Positions 9,777 through 18,528 of a DNA stretch of 64,000 bases are shown here, piece after piece. Position 1 is the first letter of the stretch; every line of letters starts with the position of its first letter. Under the pieces are notes generated by a model. The model saw only the letters and a list, made by a program, of their open reading frames with translations. It made no database searches and was not told where the DNA came from. Origin of the DNA: JBIQKZ01 sp044464765 (GTDB taxonomy: Bacteria > Pseudomonadota > Gammaproteobacteria > Burkholderiales > Burkholderiaceae_B); NCBI GenBank assembly GCA_044464765.1, contig JBIQKZ010000013.1, positions 1-64,000 of the forward strand. The letters are read 5' to 3'. The position numbers and the translations under genes were made by a program.

Positions 9777-10682
9777 ATGGCTGTGCCAATTTCCATAACC
9801 CGTGATTATTTTCTTGGTTTGCAGGCGCGGATTGTCGACGCGCTTGAAAACGCCGATGGCACCCCCTTCCAGTCGGATCGCTGGGAGCGCGACGAAGGCG
9901 GCGGTGGCCTGTCCCGTCTGCTAGAAGGCGGCCCCTTGCTGGAACGCGCCGGCGTTTTGTTCAGTCATGTCATGGGCGCCAAGCTGCCGCCCTCGGCCAG
10001 CGCCCATCGGCCGGAACTGGCGGGACGCGCCTGGGAAGCCATGGGGGTGTCGATGGTGCTTCATCCACGCAACCCCTATGTACCCACCACCCATATGAAT
10101 GTGCGCCTGTTTGTCGCCCGCGCGCCAAACGATGAAAGCGATGACGTCTTCTGGTTCGGCGGCGGACTTGACCTGACCCCCTACTATCCGTTTGAAGACG
10201 ACGCCCGACACTTCCACCAGGTGTGCCACGACGCGGTCCAGCCTTTCGGCGACGACAAATACCCGGCCTATAAAAAGTGGTGTGACGACTATTTTTTCCT
10301 GAAGCACCGCAATGAAACCCGCGGCGTGGGCGGTCTGTTTTTCGACGACGTCAACGAAGCCGGCTTCGAGCAAAGTTTTGCCATGGTGCAGAATGTGGGC
10401 GACTGCTTTCTGCCTGCCTACATGCCCATCGTAGAGCGCCGGCGCGATATGCCCTATGGCGAACGTGAGCGCGATTTCCAGGCCTACAGGCGTGGCCGCT
10501 ACGTCGAATTCAATCTGGTCTTTGATCGCGGCACCTTATTCGGCCTGCAATCGGGCGGGCGCACAGAATCCATCCTGCTCTCCATGCCGCCGCTCGCCGC
10601 ATGGCGTTATAACTGGGCGCCTCAAGCCGGCACCCCGGAAGCCGCGCTTGCCGACTTTCTCGCGCCACGCAACTGGCTATGA
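9777..10682 (+). CDS. hemF: Oxygen-dependent coproporphyrinogen III oxidase
   Basis: A 301-residue HemF enzyme that decarboxylates coproporphyrinogen III to protoporphyrinogen IX using molecular oxygen. Family hallmarks are WFGGGLDLTPYYPFEDDARHFH (about residues 124-145), the segment GVGGLFFDDV and RRGRYVEFNLVFDRGT near the C-terminus. Its dependence on oxygen fits an aerobic organism. The stop overlaps the nadD start as ATGA at 10679-10682, beginning a compact hemF-nadD-rsfS-rlmH run. A HemJ-like protein for the next haem step may be encoded at 39942-40358. Confidence 0.97.
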   Translation: MAVPISITRDYFLGLQARIVDALENADGTPFQSDRWERDEGGGGLSRLLEGGPLLERAGVLFSHVMGAKLPPSASAHRPELAGRAWEAMGVSMVLHPRNPYVPTTHMNVRLFVARAPNDESDDVFWFGGGLDLTPYYPFEDDARHFHQVCHDAVQPFGDDKYPAYKKWCDDYFFLKHRNETRGVGGLFFDDVNEAGFEQSFAMVQNVGDCFLPAYMPIVERRRDMPYGERERDFQAYRRGRYVEFNLVFDRGTLFGLQSGGRTESILLSMPPLAAWRYNWAPQAGTPEAALADFLAPRNWL

Positions 10683-11293
10683 AACAGATCGGGTTGCTGG
10701 GCGGCAGCTTCGACCCTGTTCATCTGGCTCATACGGCGCTTGCTGAACACGCCCTGAAGCATCTGGCCCTGGATCAAATCCAACTGATTCCTGCCGCCGA
10801 CCCCTGGCAGCGCCCCGCCCTGGCAGCCGGCGCCCGCCAGCGCCTGGATATGCTGGAACTGGCTTCCCGAGATCTGCCTGGCCTGGTAGTCAACCCAGTC
10901 GAAATCCAGCGCGGCGGCAAAACCTACACCATCGACACCCTGCGCCAACTGCCGGCCGACGCGCGCTATTACTGGCTGCTTGGCAGCGATCAATTGTCCA
11001 ACTTCTGCACCTGGCGGGCCTGGGAAGAGATTGTCGGGCTGACCGATCTGGTCGTTGCACAGCGGCCTGGCGCGGCCTTGACCCCACCCGAACCATTGCA
11101 GCATCGGCTGGACGCCCTGGGTCGGCAATTGATTGAGCTCCCCTTCGAGGCCATGGCTATTTCCGCTACTGAGATCCGCCGACGCCTTGCGAACGACCTG
11201 GCAGTCGACGCTTTTCTCGACCGCAAGGTGGCCGAATACATCCAGCGGCACGGCCTGTATCGAACCCCTGCAAACCCTCCAGACACGTTATAG
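10679..11293 (+). CDS. nadD: Nicotinate-nucleotide adenylyltransferase
   Basis: A 204-residue NadD enzyme that transfers AMP from ATP to nicotinic acid mononucleotide in NAD synthesis. The nucleotidyltransferase signature GGSFDPVHLAH is at residues 8-18 and the second motif ISATEIRRRL near residues 160-169. Length is normal. It overlaps hemF by 4 bp and is followed 7 bp later by rsfS, an arrangement common in proteobacteria where nadD and rsfS are neighbours. Confidence 0.96.
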   Translation: MKQIGLLGGSFDPVHLAHTALAEHALKHLALDQIQLIPAADPWQRPALAAGARQRLDMLELASRDLPGLVVNPVEIQRGGKTYTIDTLRQLPADARYYWLLGSDQLSNFCTWRAWEEIVGLTDLVVAQRPGAALTPPEPLQHRLDALGRQLIELPFEAMAISATEIRRRLANDLAVDAFLDRKVAEYIQRHGLYRTPANPPDTL

Positions 11294-11300
11294 TTCACCC

Positions 11301-11711
11301 ATGGATATACAAAAAATGCAGCGCCTCGTCATCAATGCGCTTGAAGACGTCAAGGCTCAAGACATCAAAGTCTTCAACACCTCGCACATCACCAGCATGT
11401 TCGATCGTGTCATCATTGCCAGCGGCTCGTCCAACCGGCAAACACGCGCCCTGGCATCCAGCGTTGTCGATAGCGCACGCAAAAGCAAGCTAACCATCGT
11501 AGCTTACGAAGGCGAAGACACCGGCGAATGGGTGCTGGTCGATCTGGGCGATATCGTGGTGCACTGCATGCAGCCATCCATTCGCCAGTACTACAACCTG
11601 GAAGAGGTCTGGGGCGACAAGCCGGTGCGTGTCAAGCTTTTGCCGCAGTCCACGCAACCCGTATTTTCCGATTCATTCGACCACGACAACGATGACAGCG
11701 ATAGTCGCTGA
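11301..11711 (+). CDS. rsfS: Ribosomal silencing factor RsfS
   Basis: A 136-residue RsfS/YbeB/Iojap protein, which binds ribosomal protein L14 and blocks subunit joining during starvation. Recognised from the order of conserved segments: INALEDVKAQDI near the N-terminus, DRVIIASGSSNRQTRALA (about 35-52), EGEDTGEWVLVDLGDIVVH (about 74-92) and RQYYNLEEVWGD. The start at 11301 gives the standard N-terminus MDIQKMQRLV; the frame is open further upstream but that part lies inside nadD. The last 15 residues are acidic (Asp/Ser-rich) and probably disordered. Confidence 0.95.
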   Translation: MDIQKMQRLVINALEDVKAQDIKVFNTSHITSMFDRVIIASGSSNRQTRALASSVVDSARKSKLTIVAYEGEDTGEWVLVDLGDIVVHCMQPSIRQYYNLEEVWGDKPVRVKLLPQSTQPVFSDSFDHDNDDSDSR

Positions 11712-11740
11712 GCGGCCATGACACGCGCCGTTCTGGTCCC

Positions 11741-12211
11741 ATGAAGCTTTTGGTTATTGCCGTTGGCATGCGTATGCCGCGCTGGGTGGAAGACGCCTGG
11801 AAGGATTATGCCAAACGGCTTCCCGCCGATTGCGCGCTCGAGCTGCGCGAAATCAAACCCGAACCGCGAACCAGCGGAAAAACGCCCTCACAACTGATGA
11901 GCGCCGAGGCCAGGCGGATCGAAGCCGCCATTCCAGCCCAGGCTCTGCGCATCGCGCTGGATGAGCACGGGCGCAACCTGACCACCATGGCGCTGTCCGC
12001 CGAACTATCCAGTTGGCGCGAGCAGGGCCGCGACGTCGCCCTGTTGGTCGGCGGTCCCGACGGGCTGGACGCAGCCTTGAAGAAAAGCTGCCAAGCCATG
12101 ATCCGGCTGTCGTCCCTGACTCTGCCCCACCCCCTGGTGCGGGTCGTGCTTGCCGAGCAGCTCTATCGCGCCTGGGCTATCATGGTCAACCATCCGTACC
12201 ACCGCGCCTGA
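11741..12211 (+). CDS. rlmH: 23S rRNA pseudouridine-1915 N3-methyltransferase
   Basis: A 156-residue SPOUT-class methyltransferase that methylates pseudouridine 1915 in helix 69 of 23S rRNA. The family start MKLLVIAVGMRMPRWV, the SAM-binding trefoil-knot segment LLVGGPDGLD (about 101-110) and the C-terminal EQLYRAWAIMVNHPYHR are all present, and the length is that of E. coli RlmH. It follows rsfS by 29 bp, the usual partner gene, and precedes pyk by 25 bp. Confidence 0.97.
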   Translation: MKLLVIAVGMRMPRWVEDAWKDYAKRLPADCALELREIKPEPRTSGKTPSQLMSAEARRIEAAIPAQALRIALDEHGRNLTTMALSAELSSWREQGRDVALLVGGPDGLDAALKKSCQAMIRLSSLTLPHPLVRVVLAEQLYRAWAIMVNHPYHRA

Positions 12212-12236
12212 CAACTGCCAGAAGGGGTAGCGCATC

Positions 12237-13676
12237 ATGCTGAAACGCCGCACCAAAATCGTTGCCACACTGGGGCCGGCAAGCGCCGACTCAGATGTCA
12301 TAGAAAAATTGATCCTGGCCGGCATGGATGTCGCCCGCCTGAATTTTTCACACGGCAGCGCCGACGACCACCGCGAGCGCGTGCGCCAAGTGCGCGAACT
12401 GGCGGCCAAGCACAACCGCTTTGTCGCCATCATGGGCGACCTGCAAGGCCCTAAGATCCGCATTGCGCGCTTCACCAATGCCGCCGTCGCACTCAAGGCA
12501 GGCCAGCCCTTTACATTATCCAATACACATCCGCTCGACCAGGGCAACGAGCGCACGGTCGGCATCGACTACCCCAGCCTGGTCAGCGACTGCCATCCCG
12601 GCGACGAACTGCTGCTGGATGACGGGCGTGTGGTGCTCTGTGTGGACAGTGTCGACGAACACGCCGTCCACACCACGGTTACGCAAGGCGGGCCGCTGTC
12701 GAACAACAAAGGCATCAACCGCCGCGGTGGCGGCATTTCGGCCGATAGCCTCACGGAAAAGGACAAGCTCGACATTCGCGTCATGGCCGAGCTCGAGGTG
12801 GATTACGTCGCCGTGTCCTTCCCCCGTTACGGCCAGGATATCGAGCACGCGCGCGAACTGGTGCGCCAGGCCGGCAGTCCCGCCTGGATCATCGCCAAAA
12901 TCGAGCGAGCCGAAGCGGTGGCCGACGACGAAGCGCTGGACGCCTTGATCATGGCCAGCGACGGGGTCATGGTTGCCCGCGGCGACCTGGGGGTAGAGGT
13001 TGGCGATGCCCGCCTGGCGGGTATTCAGAAACGCATCATCCTGCACGCCCGCACCCACAACAAACTGGTGATCACCGCTACTCAAATGATGGAGTCCATG
13101 GTCGCCAGCCCCATACCTACCCGGGCCGAAGTCTCGGATGTGGCCAATGCTGTGCTCGACTACACCGATGCCGTCATGCTCTCCGCCGAAAGTGCGTCGG
13201 GCCAGTATCCAGTCGAAGCCGTCACCGCCATGGCGCGCATCTGCCTGGGCGCCGAGCAAGAACCTGGCACCACACGGTCACAACACCGGCTGGGCGAAAC
13301 CTTCAGCCAGCGCGATGAAACCATCGCTTTGTCCGCCATGTACGCCGCCAACCACTTCCCCGGGGTCAAGGCCATCATCAGCCTGACCGAAAGCGGGCGC
13401 ACGCCCCTGATCATGTCGCGCATCCGTTCGGGCATGCCCATTTACTGCTATACCCGCCATACCGCCACCCAGCAGCGGGCAGCGCTATTTCGCGGCGTCT
13501 ACCCCATGCCCTTCGATCTTTCCACTCTTGATCCGACCACTGTCTGCAACCAGGCGATTGCCATTCTTAAAGACAAGAACCTGGTGGCCAGCGGGGATTG
13601 GGTCATCCTTACCCAGGGCGAATCCGCAGGCAGCGGCGGCGGAACCAATAGCATGAAAGTCCTGACCGTGCCTTGA
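12237..13676 (+). CDS. pyk: Pyruvate kinase
   Basis: A 479-residue pyruvate kinase that converts phosphoenolpyruvate and ADP to pyruvate and ATP. Visible motifs are RRTKIVATLGPAS at the N-terminus, MDVARLNFSHGS near residue 30, IIAKIERAEA with the catalytic lysine near residue 222, MVARGDLGVEVG near 244 and the substrate loop TATQMMESM followed by PTRAEVSDVANAV. The C-terminal allosteric domain is complete. GAAGGGG at 12221-12227 serves as ribosome-binding site. It may be co-transcribed with rlmH. Confidence 0.96.
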   Translation: MLKRRTKIVATLGPASADSDVIEKLILAGMDVARLNFSHGSADDHRERVRQVRELAAKHNRFVAIMGDLQGPKIRIARFTNAAVALKAGQPFTLSNTHPLDQGNERTVGIDYPSLVSDCHPGDELLLDDGRVVLCVDSVDEHAVHTTVTQGGPLSNNKGINRRGGGISADSLTEKDKLDIRVMAELEVDYVAVSFPRYGQDIEHARELVRQAGSPAWIIAKIERAEAVADDEALDALIMASDGVMVARGDLGVEVGDARLAGIQKRIILHARTHNKLVITATQMMESMVASPIPTRAEVSDVANAVLDYTDAVMLSAESASGQYPVEAVTAMARICLGAEQEPGTTRSQHRLGETFSQRDETIALSAMYAANHFPGVKAIISLTESGRTPLIMSRIRSGMPIYCYTRHTATQQRAALFRGVYPMPFDLSTLDPTTVCNQAIAILKDKNLVASGDWVILTQGESAGSGGGTNSMKVLTVP

Positions 13677-13739
13677 TGGCTTTCTTTTTGTTCAGCCCCT
13701 GCTTCACACGCGCCACCCAGGCCTTTCCACCACCCCGCC

Positions 13740-14366
13740 ATGATCTACCTTGCCTCCGCCAGCCCCCGTCGTCATGAAATCCTGTCCGGCATGGGAATTG
13801 CGCATACAGTGCTGACCGTTCCCGCTCCACCGGGCGAAGACGAGCCCCGTCTGCCCGGCGAACCACCCGGCGACTATGTGCGTCGCACGGCGCGCGACAA
13901 GGCCCTGAGAGCCATTCAGTTTCTTTCCCACGACCCACAGGCGCCGACGCCCGCACCGATTCTGGCCGCCGACACAACTGTCATGCTGGGTGACGACATC
14001 CTGGGCAAGCCGGCCGACCCCGCCGATGCCGCCCGCATGCTAAGGCGTTTGTCGGGCACGACCCATGAAGTCCATAGCGCCATTGTCCTGGCGCCAGCTC
14101 CTGCCATTCTGGAATCCTCACTTGATCATGGTTCGGCATTGCTGGAAGACGTCTCCGTCACCCAAGTGCGTTTTGCCGTACTGTCAGACGAGCAGATCAC
14201 GGCTTACTGCGCCACCGGCGAACCCATGGGCAAGGCAGGCGGCTACGGCATACAAGGCGCGGCGGCCACCTTCATCGAACATATCTCGGGTAGCTATAGC
14301 GGTGTCATGGGGTTGCCGATCTTTGAAACACATCGTTTATTGCGACAGGCGGCATTGATTCCCTGA
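13740..14366 (+). CDS. maf: Maf-like nucleoside triphosphate pyrophosphatase
   Basis: A 208-residue Maf/HAM1-fold protein that hydrolyses non-canonical or excess nucleoside triphosphates to monophosphates. It begins MIYLASASPRRHEIL, with the SxSPRR motif. ILAADTTVML (about 73-82) holds the catalytic Asp region and GKAGGYGIQGAAATFIEHI-type sequence near residues 164-182 is typical of the dTTP/UTP branch (YhdE), so that activity is the better guess than the m7GTP branch. It lies 63 bp after pyk and is convergent with mtfA. Confidence 0.92.
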   Translation: MIYLASASPRRHEILSGMGIAHTVLTVPAPPGEDEPRLPGEPPGDYVRRTARDKALRAIQFLSHDPQAPTPAPILAADTTVMLGDDILGKPADPADAARMLRRLSGTTHEVHSAIVLAPAPAILESSLDHGSALLEDVSVTQVRFAVLSDEQITAYCATGEPMGKAGGYGIQGAAATFIEHISGSYSGVMGLPIFETHRLLRQAALIP

Positions 14367-14413
14367 CGCCGCCACGGCCGGCGGCTTGTCATGAACGCCA
14401 GGGCGCGCCGGCT

Positions 14414-15256
14414 TCAGACAACTGCCAGCCTTGCCAAAGGATCCTGCCGGTAATACGAAGCCAACAAGCCATACCATTCCGGCAACTGACGGGCCAGGGG
14501 CTGGGGATTGACGAAAAATGCCTCGGAGCTGACGGCAAAAAACTCTGCCTCGTCGGTCGCCGCATAGGGATCCAGCGGCAGTGTGTCGTACCAAGGGTCC
14601 GCTGCGGCGGACTCGGGGTCGACGTTATGGGGGATGGCCGCCTCGACGTCGATGACCGCCTGGCTGAAGCGCTCAAACGACTTATCCAGCACCCGCCTCC
14701 AGTGCAACGGCGACAGGCCCCCATGCGCATGCAGGCTGGGCATGCCGTCGGCCTCACCCCCGTACAGGTCCAGCTTATGGGCGAACTCATGGATGACGAC
14801 ATTGGCGCCCTGCGACGGCCCGCCGGCACTGTCTGCCCAGGACAGGATCACCGGCCCGCCATCCCATGCTTCGCCGGATGCCTCCATCAAATACTCATGA
14901 ACCACGCCACTTTCATCGACCTCGCTGCGCGGAATCAGAAACCCACCCGGATACACAATAATTTCGGTCCACCCCTCGTAGACTGCGGGATCCAGCTCCA
15001 GAATGGGCAAGGCCGCTTGCGCCGCGATCGACAAACACACGTGTTCCACGACATCGAAGCCGTGCGCCCCGCTAAAACTTTTACTGGCCAGCACCCAGGC
15101 CACCCGTTGACGCAAGGCGTGCTCTTGCTCGGGCGAGAGGCCCGCCAGGAAAGGCAAGGTCGCCAGCATCAATTGCCAATCGTGCTCGGACACCTGCGCC
15201 AGCTCTCGTTCGATGCGGCGCCGGCTGGCGCCGCGTCCGGCCAACCATCTGAACAC
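14414..15256 (-). CDS. mtfA: MtfA family zinc peptidase
   Basis: A 280-residue MtfA (DUF980/M90) protein. In E. coli MtfA is a cytosolic aminopeptidase that also binds the glucose repressor Mlc. The zinc motif HEFAH is at residues 156-160, in the context ANVVIHEFAHKLDLYGGEADG that marks the family. The start is a GTG at 15256 with AGGGGTGA just upstream on the minus strand. That site lies over the iclR stop codon, with only 3 bp between the genes, so translation is probably coupled to the regulator. No Mlc-like repressor is visible in this window. Confidence 0.9.
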   Translation of the reverse strand: MFRWLAGRGASRRRIERELAQVSEHDWQLMLATLPFLAGLSPEQEHALRQRVAWVLASKSFSGAHGFDVVEHVCLSIAAQAALPILELDPAVYEGWTEIIVYPGGFLIPRSEVDESGVVHEYLMEASGEAWDGGPVILSWADSAGGPSQGANVVIHEFAHKLDLYGGEADGMPSLHAHGGLSPLHWRRVLDKSFERFSQAVIDVEAAIPHNVDPESAAADPWYDTLPLDPYAATDEAEFFAVSSEAFFVNPQPLARQLPEWYGLLASYYRQDPLARLAVV

Positions 15257-15259
15257 TAT

Positions 15260-16108
15260 TCACCCCTTATTCGCGCCCGGATCCTGGCGACGTTCCTTCC
15301 AGCCGAGCTGCCGGCTAAGACGGGTCGTGAGTTGCAACAGCATCTGGGCCGGCTGGTCGTGCAGGCCGTCGGCCAAGCGGCCCACCGCGCCCACGATCGA
15401 CAGAACAGCCACCGGCGTTCCCGCCCGATCCAGAATCGGCGAAGCGACCGCCGTGAACTCGGTCACTAGGGTGCCCGCCGCCCTGGCATAGCGTACTGCG
15501 CGTATCGCCTTGCGCGAAGCGTCCGGATCCGCATGCGCGGGCAAACCGTTGGCCGCAATTTGCCGCCCTTCGCGGCGCAAGACCGGTGCTACGACTGCAG
15601 CCGGCATAAACGCCATGAACACCCGCCCCGTCGCCGAGCCGCGCAGCGGCAATACGCTGCCCACGCGCAGTTCCAGCACCGTCCGGTTCCGCCCATCGAT
15701 GCGGTCGACAATGGTGGGCCCATGCGTGCCCCAGACGGCCAGCGAAGTGGTAAACCCTACCGCATCCGCCAACTGCAGCATTTCGTCGCGCGCCATACGG
15801 ATCACATCCACCTTTTCCAGCGCCGACAGCCCTAACCGCAAAGCGGTGGGCCCCAGAGAATAGTAGCCGCTCCCCGAGTCCTGGGACACCAGACCCAGCT
15901 CCAGGAAGCTGATCAAATAGAACCGAAGCTTGCTGGCAGGCATTTCCGCAGCCTCGGACAGCGCCTTCAAGCCCATGGGTGTATCCGCCTCGGCAAGGCA
16001 ATCAAGAATACGAAAGCCGATCACCACCGACTGAATGCCCCGAGGCTTGCGCACACTGTTGACCACTGCCTCGGACCTCTCGGAGGTGTCCGATTCTCGA
16101 TTAACCAT
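15260..16108 (-). CDS. IclR family transcriptional regulator
   Basis: A 282-residue IclR-type regulator. The winged helix-turn-helix is at about residues 24-85 (IQSVVIGFRILDCLAE, then MGLKALSEAAEMPASKLRFYLISF) and the GAF-like effector-binding IclR domain follows (EMLQLADAVGFTTSLAVWG, ELRVGSVLPLRGSATGRVF). It is divergent from the two Rieske oxygenase genes across a 182-bp AT-rich gap, the arrangement usual for IclR regulators of aromatic catabolism, so control of those genes is a reasonable inference. The inducer is unknown. It precedes mtfA by 3 bp. Confidence 0.92.
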   Translation of the reverse strand: MVNRESDTSERSEAVVNSVRKPRGIQSVVIGFRILDCLAEADTPMGLKALSEAAEMPASKLRFYLISFLELGLVSQDSGSGYYSLGPTALRLGLSALEKVDVIRMARDEMLQLADAVGFTTSLAVWGTHGPTIVDRIDGRNRTVLELRVGSVLPLRGSATGRVFMAFMPAAVVAPVLRREGRQIAANGLPAHADPDASRKAIRAVRYARAAGTLVTEFTAVASPILDRAGTPVAVLSIVGAVGRLADGLHDQPAQMLLQLTTRLSRQLGWKERRQDPGANKG

Positions 16109-16290
16109 CTACTACTCCAAGAATATCGGGCCAGGAACTGGCCGGCAAAAAAAGTTGAGCAAACCGCGTTTTGCTACGTATCATGACATACATGCAATTC
16201 CCACTTAAAAATCCCGAAAAAATGTTATATAGTTGTAGCAGATCAACAGTATTGCATTAAACCGTTGTACAGAAAAGCTAGGAGACCCCC
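16109..16290. promoter_or_regulatory. Divergent iclR / Rieske oxygenase control region
   Basis: This AT-rich 182-bp gap must hold promoters for both directions. An imperfect inverted repeat, GTAT-CATGAC-ATAC, near 16176-16189 is a candidate operator, with partial outer arms TGC/GCA. TTATAT at about 16225-16230 could be a -10 box for the oxygenase gene, but I see no convincing -35 partner. The oxygenase ribosome-binding site GGAG is at 16281-16284. Confidence 0.4.
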
Positions 16291-17376
16291 ATGTTTGTCA
16301 AGAACGTCTGGTACATCGCTGCCTTTGAGAACGAATTCGACCAACCCTTCATCGCCCGCCGCCTGCTCGATGTGCCCGTCATCATGATGCGCACCAGCGA
16401 AGGCCAACTGTCGGCCATGGACGACCTGTGCCCCCACCGGCTCATGCCGCTGTCCTGTGGCAAGCGCGCCGGCGACGAGTTGCAGTGCGGCTACCATGGC
16501 ATGCGCTTCGACGCCAACGGGCGCTGCACCGAAGTGCCCGGGCAGGTCAACGTGCCCACCGCCGCCCACGTGCGCACCTACCCCCTGGTGTCGCGACACG
16601 GCTTTGCCTGGATCTGGATGGGCAACCCCGAGCTGGCCGATCCCGAACTGATTCCCGACCTGCATTGGCACGACAGCCCCGACTGGGCCGTTTCCGACGG
16701 CTACCACCACATCAAGGCTAACTTTCGCCTGCCGAACGACAACTTGATGGATCTTAGCCACGAAACCTACGTGCACCAGCGCACCATCGGCAACGAAGAA
16801 GAAGAGTCCATCGCCAACTTTCCGGTTGCCGTCACCACCGAAGCCGACTGCATCGTGCGCGCGCATCGTGAAATGCCCAACATCGATCCACCGCCGTTCT
16901 TTCGCATGGTGCTGGCGCACGACGGTCCGATCAATCGTTGGCAAACCGCCATCAACCTGTGCCCGTCCTTCAACATCACGGTCGTGGGCGTTCACCCCGT
17001 TGAAAGCGATCGCATGACGGCCAGCATCGGCCATGCCTTGCACCTGCTTACCCCGGAAACCGAATCGTCCACCCATTATTTCTGGTCGTTCGTGCGCAAC
17101 TACCGGCTCGACGACACTCAGCTTACCGCCACCATTGCCAAAGCCATTTCCGCCACCTTCGACGAAGACACAGTCATTCTGGAAATCCAGCAAAAGCAAA
17201 TGGACACCCTGAATATCCAGGTGCCGCAAGTGGCGATCAAGCTGGATGAAGCGCCCATCCGTACCCGGCGCTTGCTGGATCAGCGCCTGAAGGCCGAGCA
17301 GAACGATCCCAACCATGTGGTGGCCCCGCCCCCCATGGTCTCGGATCACTCCTACGCCGAAGGCGCGCCCGCCTAA
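16291..17376 (+). CDS. VanA-like Rieske non-haem iron oxygenase, copy 1
   Basis: A 361-residue oxygenase component of a Rieske mono-oxygenase. The [2Fe-2S] ligands are C47-x-H49 and C66-x2-H69. The mononuclear iron site is in NLMDLSHETYVH, with H157 and H162 as ligands, D154 as the bridging residue and D293 (FDEDT) as the likely third ligand. The whole protein follows vanillate O-demethylase oxygenase (VanA), from VKNVWYIAAF at the start to RRLLDQRLKAEQ near the end. VanA enzymes need a ferredoxin reductase (VanB); none is nearby, so electrons must come from elsewhere. The substrate is not identified; a methoxy- or carboxy-aromatic is plausible. Confidence 0.93.
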   Translation: MFVKNVWYIAAFENEFDQPFIARRLLDVPVIMMRTSEGQLSAMDDLCPHRLMPLSCGKRAGDELQCGYHGMRFDANGRCTEVPGQVNVPTAAHVRTYPLVSRHGFAWIWMGNPELADPELIPDLHWHDSPDWAVSDGYHHIKANFRLPNDNLMDLSHETYVHQRTIGNEEEESIANFPVAVTTEADCIVRAHREMPNIDPPPFFRMVLAHDGPINRWQTAINLCPSFNITVVGVHPVESDRMTASIGHALHLLTPETESSTHYFWSFVRNYRLDDTQLTATIAKAISATFDEDTVILEIQQKQMDTLNIQVPQVAIKLDEAPIRTRRLLDQRLKAEQNDPNHVVAPPPMVSDHSYAEGAPA

Positions 17377-17412
17377 ACAGCCTTTCGCTAATTTTTACCT
17401 CTGGAGACCCCC

Positions 17413-18469
17413 ATGTTTGTCAAGAATGTCTGGTATATCGCTGCCTTTGACAACGAATTCGACCAACCCTTCATCGCCCGCCGCTTGCTCGATGTTCCCG
17501 TCATCATGATGCGCACCAGCGAAGGCCAGCTATCGGCCATGGACGACCTGTGCCCGCATCGACTCATGCCGCTGTCCTGTGGCAAGCGCGCCGGCGACGA
17601 ATTGCAGTGCGGCTACCATGGCATGCGCTTCGACGCCAACGGGCGCTGCACCGAAGNNNNNNNNNNNNNNNNNNNNNNNNNNNNNNNNNNNNNNNNNNNN
17701 NNNNNNNNNNNNNNNNNNNNNNNNNNNNNNNNNNNNNNNNNNNNNNNNNNNNNNNNATTGGCACGACAGCCCCGACTGGGCCGTTTCCGACGGCTACCAC
17801 CACATCAAGGCCAACTTTCGCCTGTTGAACGACAACCTTCTGGACCTTAGCCACGAAACCTACGTGCACCAGCGCACCATCGGCAACGAAGAAGAAGAGA
17901 CCATCGCCAATTACACAGCGGCCGTCACTACGGAAGCCGACTGCATCGTGCGCGCGCATCGTGAGATGCCCAATATCGATCCACCGCCGTTCTTCCGCAT
18001 GGTGCTGGCGCACGACGGTTTGATCAACCGCTGGCAAACCGCCGTCAACCTGTGCCCTTCCTTCAACATCACGGTCGTGGGTGTTCACCCCGTTGATAAC
18101 GATCGCATGACGGCCAGCGTCGGCCACGTCCTGCACTTGTTGACCCCCGAAACTGAATCGTCCACCCATTATTTCTGGTCGTTCGTGCGCAACTACCGGC
18201 TCGACGATGCCGAACTTACCGAGGGCATTCGCAAAGCCAGTTCCGCCACCTTCGACGAAGACACGGTCGTGCTGGAAATTCAACAGAAACAAATGGAAAA
18301 GCTGAACCTTCAGGTTCCTCAAGTCGCGATCAAGCTGGACGAAGCGCCCATTCGTGCGCGGCGTCTGCTGGATCAACGCTTGAAGGCCGAGCAGAACGAT
18401 CCCAACCATGTGGTGGCCCCGCCCCCCATGGTCTCGGATCACTCCTACGCCGAAGGCGCGCCCGCCTGA
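17413..18469 (+). CDS. VanA-like Rieske oxygenase, copy 2 (interrupted by assembly gap)
   Basis: The second Rieske oxygenase gene, split by 100 Ns at 17657-17756. Codons 1-81 before the gap keep the Rieske ligands C47, H49, C66 and H69. After the gap NLLDLSHETYVH keeps the mononuclear site and FDEDT the distal Asp. The reading frame changes by one across the Ns, but copy 1 has 129 bases between the same flanking sequences; putting 129 in place of 100 restores one frame and gives exactly 361 residues. I therefore treat it as an intact gene, not a pseudogene. The C-terminal half differs from copy 1 mainly in residues 148-180 and 236-316, so substrate preference may differ. Confidence 0.88.
17657..17756. 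other. Assembly gap (100 N)
   Basis: Exactly 100 unknown bases, the usual placeholder for a gap of unknown size. Comparison with copy 1 of the tandem gene (16535-16663) predicts that the missing sequence is 129 bp long. Confidence 0.98.
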
Positions 18470-18505
18470 TCAATGGCCAGGTGTCGTTGCACTTGCCGCG
18501 CTGAT

Positions 18506-18528
18506 CGGCAGCTCTCAGGGAGCTGCCG
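18506..18528. terminator. Hairpin between convergent genes
   Basis: A perfect 9-bp inverted repeat, CGGCAGCTC / GAGCTGCCG with a 5-base loop. It overlaps the stop codon of the minus-strand DUF457 gene and lies 37 bp beyond the second oxygenase. There is no T-run on either strand, so it is a weak terminator candidate or an mRNA-stabilising hairpin. Confidence 0.4.

Larger units (their letters stand above)
16281..18467 (+). repeat. Tandem gene duplication (two Rieske oxygenase units)
   Basis: Two direct repeats of about 1.1 kb, 16281-17374 and 17403-18467, are separated by 28 bp. The match begins at the shared ribosome-binding region GGAGACCCCC and runs to the last sense codons. Counting by eye, the encoded proteins differ at about 24 of roughly 316 comparable residues, almost all of them after residue 147. 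The first 81 codons differ by one amino acid. This suggests either a recent duplication or continuing gene conversion over the 5' part. Confidence 0.93.

Noticed and set aside
17413..18469. Frameshifted pseudogene in the second Rieske copy
   Set aside because: The frame change occurs only across a 100-N placeholder and disappears if the gap is 129 bp, as in copy 1.
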